Shown here: positions 62,801-64,000 of the stretch, in pieces
How the letters are laid out: every line of letters starts with the position of its first letter
How positions within the stretch are numbered: position 1 is the stretch's first letter
DNA from: Progne subis subis
Taxonomy: Eukaryota; Chordata; Aves; Passeriformes; Hirundinidae
Direction of reading: 5' to 3'
NCBI GenBank assembly: GCA_022316685.1
Contig: JAKJHU010000046.1
Location: 4,129,001 to 4,193,000, forward strand
Length of the DNA stretch: 64,000 nucleotides
Translations under genes and position numbers: made by a program
Notes under the pieces: generated by a model
What the model was told of the DNA's origin: nothing
The model's input: only the letters and a program-made list of their open reading frames with translations
Databases searched by the model: none

Positions 62801-63674
62801 TGGTTTTACTTTCTCCTGCAAAATTAGGAGAATGTTGGCAACATAGAATTGGTGGTTATATATAAAAAGCATATGCTGCATGGGATAGCAGAATCTCAGT
62901 TTGCCTACTGCAGACATCTAGGACACTGGCAACACATGTGACTTCTGCTGTTTTCCTCCCATGGGACATTCTGGTTTTTGACTTTTAATTTCCAGTATTA
63001 TGAGATTTTGAATGTGGTTGAAGAGTGCCAGGAAGCACACATGCAACAATCCCCACTACAGATACAGCTCTATTAAACCCTTGCATCTCCTACTCTCAAT
63101 TCCAAAGCACAACCAGACAGGCAATACGTCATGGGCTAAGCTTGTAAGAGGATGGTATGAAAGGGAGGGTCAGTAAGAAGCCTGTTTACACATCTGAATC
63201 ATCTTGGGTAGGGTAACACGAAAGGTTAACCCTGGCTACTGAGTCAGCAGTAAGCTGTTTGCTCCTTTTAGTGTTATTTAATGGTTGAGAGCTTTCAAAA
63301 CATCCTTAGGAAGGGCCTTTAGCATAAACCAAACAAATTTAGGGTAAGTGGTCAAGAAAATTTTGAAGTCTCTATTAGGCTAATAGCAGTAAGGCTGTAC
63401 ATTTAAGAGTTCAGACTTCCCATTTCCCAGTGTTCCCATTCCCAATTTGCTAGAGTTGCCATTGTGTAAAAAAAGTTACACTTATATTCAGTACCTAACA
63501 ACGAAAATAGTCTGTAAAAAGACTAAGTGTTCCATGTTAGTTTTAAAAGAATGGGGAGTTACCACTGCAGCCTTAGCAGCTGAAGGAAGTAGCATTGATT
63601 GGGAGCTGAAGAATGATTCTCCATTAGTATCATCATCTTCAAATAACAGTGATGGCTTCTGTGGCTTTCTTTGG
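50718..63674 (-). CDS. WASHC2C: WASHC2 (FAM21), WASH complex subunit 2, 3' half (partial; 5' end beyond the window)
   Basis: Eleven recognised coding exons encode about 660 residues, roughly the C-terminal half of FAM21 (about 1300 residues in mammals). FAM21 is the large scaffold of the endosomal WASH complex. Its tail binds retromer VPS35 through repeated LFa motifs (Leu-Phe beside acidic residues) and capping protein through a CPI motif, placing Arp2/3-activating WASH on endosomes. More than ten LFa-type motifs are visible, for example [21 protein letters not shown] and S-I-F-D-D-D-M-D-D-I-F. The protein ends [15 protein letters not shown], as in mammals. The N-terminal head that assembles with the other WASH subunits is outside the window. 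All junctions seen join in phase except between 62630 and 61584, where a short exon is missing from this annotation. Confidence 0.95.
50855..52043 (-). other. WASHC2C: WASHC2 last intron
   Basis: Non-coding, with an A-run near 51234-51251. No repeat family or conserved exon was recognised. Confidence 0.75.
52044..52218 (-). CDS. WASHC2C: WASHC2 exon with paired LFa motifs
   Basis: The acceptor TTTTTCTCCAAG precedes 52218 and the donor ATGG|GTAAGT follows 52044. The 175 nt encode [25 protein letters not shown] and K-S-I-F-D-D-D-M. It ends in phase 1; joining to the last exon restores M-D-D-I-F as in mammals. Confidence 0.95.
52320..52390 (+). mobile_element. Old CR1 LINE 3'-end fragment
   Basis: The segment CAAATGACCTGAGAGGTCTT followed by TGCCAACCTAACTAG matches the GATGACCT(t/c)AGAGGTC(t/c)(c/t)TTCCAACCT end of avian CR1. 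It is diverged and short, in the WASHC2 intron between 52219 and 52849. Confidence 0.5.
52850..53440 (-). CDS. WASHC2C: WASHC2 large penultimate-region exon (CPI motif, LFa motifs)
   Basis: The acceptor CTTCCCTACAG precedes 53440 and the donor TTCGAG|GTAATG follows 52850. The 197 codons begin [14 protein letters not shown] and continue K-A-R-R-L-A-A-Q-E, the rest of the capping-protein-interaction segment. LFa motifs follow: [15 protein letters not shown] and E-E-E-E-D-S-L-F. The exon ends A-Q-D-I-F-E, which continues into D-D-I-F in the next exon. Confidence 0.95.
53441..55180 (-). other. WASHC2C: WASHC2 intron with a TAAT-rich candidate conserved element
   Basis: Non-coding. The part at about 53660-53830 is dense in TAATTA, TGCATA and TTGCAGTTAATTG-like sites and looks like a conserved non-coding element. 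This is by appearance only. Confidence 0.55.
55181..55393 (-). CDS. WASHC2C: WASHC2 internal exon (start of capping-protein motif)
   Basis: The acceptor GTTTTGTAG precedes 55393 and the donor AATAAG|GTAACT follows 55181. The 71 codons start [13 protein letters not shown] and end with [10 protein letters not shown], both conserved in mammals. The last residues form the first half of the CPI motif, completed by the next exon. Confidence 0.94.
55394..57707 (-). other. WASHC2C: WASHC2 introns either side of the 56078-56140 exon
   Basis: No further exon or repeat was recognised. The intron from 57707 to 56141 starts with GC rather than GT. Confidence 0.65.
56078..56140 (-). CDS. WASHC2C: WASHC2 internal exon (conserved [12 protein letters not shown])
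   Basis: The acceptor TTTTATGCAG precedes 56140 and the donor CTACAA|GTAATT follows 56078. The 21 codons end in the [12 protein letters not shown] block that is almost identical in human FAM21. Confidence 0.93.
57708..57824 (-). CDS. WASHC2C: WASHC2 internal exon ending at a GC donor
   Basis: The acceptor AATGCTTTCAG precedes 57824. The 39 codons start K-M-A-E-K-K-T-L-H and are Ser/Thr-rich, replacing the E-K-K-R-V-V-K-K region of mammals with little conservation. The frame and phase (0 to 0) fit both neighbours. The donor is GAG|GCAAGT, the strong consensus for GC-AG introns; no usable GT is nearby. Confidence 0.85.
58001..58783 (+). mobile_element. Solo LTR of an endogenous retrovirus (ERVL-like, avian), in a WASHC2 intron
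   Basis: About 780 bases resemble a long avian LTR that I know from neoavian genomes. The start is TGTATTTGGTTTGCATTGCC. Degenerate tandem units of the CCCACACTGGAGC type run from about 58140 to 58420. A polyadenylation signal AATAAA lies at 58592-58597. The end reads AGCTTTGGTGAGTGTCTGG, then GCCAAGGTCAACTCACTACA. No gag, pol or env sequence accompanies it, so it is a recombined solo LTR. It is antisense to WASHC2 and sits between its exons at 57824 and 59692. A degenerate 5-bp target duplication is possible (ATAGT at 57996, ATAGC at 58784). The family name is uncertain. Confidence 0.65.
59692..59787 (-). CDS. WASHC2C: WASHC2 internal exon (LFa repeat)
   Basis: The acceptor CATTTCTTTAG precedes 59787. 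The 32 codons include [18 protein letters not shown], a textbook LFa repeat equivalent to the mammalian L-F-G-D-D-E-D-D-D-L-F. The donor at 59692 is CCG|GTACCT, weaker than its neighbours but in phase. Confidence 0.92.
59993..60121 (-). CDS. WASHC2C: WASHC2 internal exon, highly conserved block
   Basis: The acceptor CTCCTTCCAG precedes 60121 and the donor TCAGTG|GTGAGT follows 59993. The 43 codons include [16 protein letters not shown] and [10 protein letters not shown], essentially identical to human FAM21. This was the strongest single anchor for the gene assignment. Confidence 0.95.
60122..61414 (-). other. WASHC2C: WASHC2 intron
   Basis: Non-coding. A 153-codon plus-strand open frame at 60556-61017 has no recognisable similarity and no flanking splice evidence. 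Confidence 0.65.
61415..61584 (-). CDS. WASHC2C: WASHC2 internal exon (LFa motif)
   Basis: The acceptor CCTTTTGCAG precedes 61584 and the donor GGTGTG|GTGAGT follows 61415. The 170 nt encode [12 protein letters not shown] and [12 protein letters not shown], matching the T-V-L-S-L-F-D-E-E-E block of mammals. It enters needing one base from the exon upstream and ends in phase 0. Confidence 0.9.
61585..62629 (-). other. WASHC2C: WASHC2 interval that must contain an unplaced short exon
   Basis: The upstream exon ends in phase 0 and the downstream exon needs phase 1, and direct joining gives an immediate TAA. A short exon of length 3n+1 is therefore expected here. The rest is AT-rich intron with a T-run near 62562-62581. 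Confidence 0.6.
62349..62358 (-). CDS. WASHC2C: Possible 10-nt WASHC2 microexon (speculative)
   Basis: On the minus strand the acceptor-like GGTTTTCCCTCCAG is followed by ten bases, AGTGAGTTGG, and a donor-like GTAATC. It would enter in phase 0 and leave in phase 1, exactly what is needed to bridge 62630 and 61584 (S-E-L-V in frame). The mammalian exon here seems longer, by memory about 12-13 residues, so this is only one candidate. Confidence 0.15.
62630..62815 (-). CDS. WASHC2C: WASHC2 internal exon (acidic, Glu/Lys-rich)
   Basis: The acceptor TTTTGCAG precedes 62815 and the donor GAAAAG|GTGAGA follows 62630. The 186 nt (62 codons, phase 0 at both ends) include [11 protein letters not shown], equivalent to the F-S-D-E-E-E-K-E region of the mammalian tail. 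It cannot join the exon at 61584 directly, because that junction would create an in-frame TAA. Confidence 0.88.
62816..63562 (-). other. WASHC2C: WASHC2 intron
   Basis: No repeat or exon recognised. The splice signals at both ends are canonical. Confidence 0.65.
63563..63674 (-). CDS. WASHC2C: WASHC2 internal exon (LFa motif)
   Basis: The acceptor TTTCTCACTGCAG precedes 63674 and the donor GCAGTG|GTAACT follows 63563. The 112 nt encode [15 protein letters not shown] and F-F-S-S-Q-S, corresponding to mammalian S-L-L-F-E-D-D. It enters in phase 2, so an upstream exon ending in phase 2 lies beyond 64000. Confidence 0.9.
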
Positions 63675-64000
63675 CTGCAGTGAGAAAGAGAAGAAAGTGG
63701 GAGATTTAGTGGCCATGCACTGCATCTGTTTAAAAGCATCACTTAGGACCATCATTTGCAGCAAATGTTCCCAGATACAGCACTTGGCTTCCTCATTGTC
63801 CCAACAATTCTAACACCCTCTTTCTTGTCTGCAAAGCTTTCTGCAGAAGCAGAGATAAAAAAAGGAGTTTATATCACTGGCATAGAAATGGAAAGGCCAG
63901 TTCAATGGTGGCAAGGAGGATGACCCACCACAGAAAGAAAACAGCCCAGCACTGCCCTTCCTACTAACACACCCCTCCTTCCGCCTCAGCAACAGTACGA
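63675..64000 (-). other. WASHC2C: WASHC2 intron running off the window
   Basis: No acidic Leu-Phe coding segment was seen before the window edge, so the next upstream exon lies beyond 64000. Confidence 0.6.

Noticed and set aside
1..64000. tRNA, rRNA, CRISPR arrays, bacterial-type operons, attachment sites
   Set aside because: None seen; the window is vertebrate nuclear DNA.

Overview
The window is vertebrate nuclear DNA. It is almost certainly avian: it has small multi-exon genes with AT-rich introns, CpG-island promoters, CR1 LINE 3' ends, and a solo endogenous-retrovirus LTR of a type I know from neoavian genomes. The exact species cannot be told from the sequence. There is no prokaryotic, plasmid or CRISPR content. 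Every gene I can support lies on the minus strand, so transcription runs from high to low coordinates.

Layout from high to low coordinate. (1) 50.7-64.0 kb: the 3' half of WASHC2 (FAM21), with eleven recognisable coding exons that carry the acidic LFa repeat tail, the capping-protein-interaction segment and the C-terminus. The 5' half lies beyond 64000. One very short exon between 61585 and 62629 must exist, because the codon phases of its neighbours do not join, but I could not place it firmly. (2) 48.3-50.7 kb: WASHC2 3'UTR and a short intergenic spacer. (3) 47.0-48.25 kb: the ZFAND4 CpG-island promoter, which contains a CR1-derived segment. (4) 26.5-47.6 kb: complete ZFAND4, one non-coding and nine coding exons, 715 codons, with an N-terminal ubiquitin-like domain and a C-terminal AN1 zinc finger. 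All nine coding exons join in phase. (5) 18.3-26.5 kb: intergenic DNA with no supportable gene. (6) 17.2-18.25 kb: a second CpG island with two splice-donor-like sites on the minus strand, best explained by gene order as the promoter and 5' non-coding exon of MARCHF8. (7) 1-17.2 kb: no coding exon recognised, probably MARCHF8 intron 1.

The tandem order WASHC2 > ZFAND4 > (MARCHF8), all in the same direction, matches the arrangement I recall for the mouse. The three genes do not form a known pathway. WASHC2 is the endosomal scaffold that links the WASH actin-nucleation complex to retromer and to capping protein. ZFAND4 is a poorly characterised ubiquitin-like/AN1 protein. MARCHF8 is a membrane RING-CH ubiquitin ligase.

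The observations most worth following are: a previously unexplained exon pair in ZFAND4 intron 5 that keeps the exon 5 reading frame and would give a short isoform with a new C-terminus; a CR1 fragment inside the ZFAND4 CpG island; an uninterrupted T26 polypyrimidine tract at the acceptor of the frame-determining ZFAND4 exon 8; and the WASHC2 phase gap that implies a hidden microexon. Exon boundaries were read by eye from splice consensus, codon phase and remembered orthologue sequence. No alignment or expression data were available.
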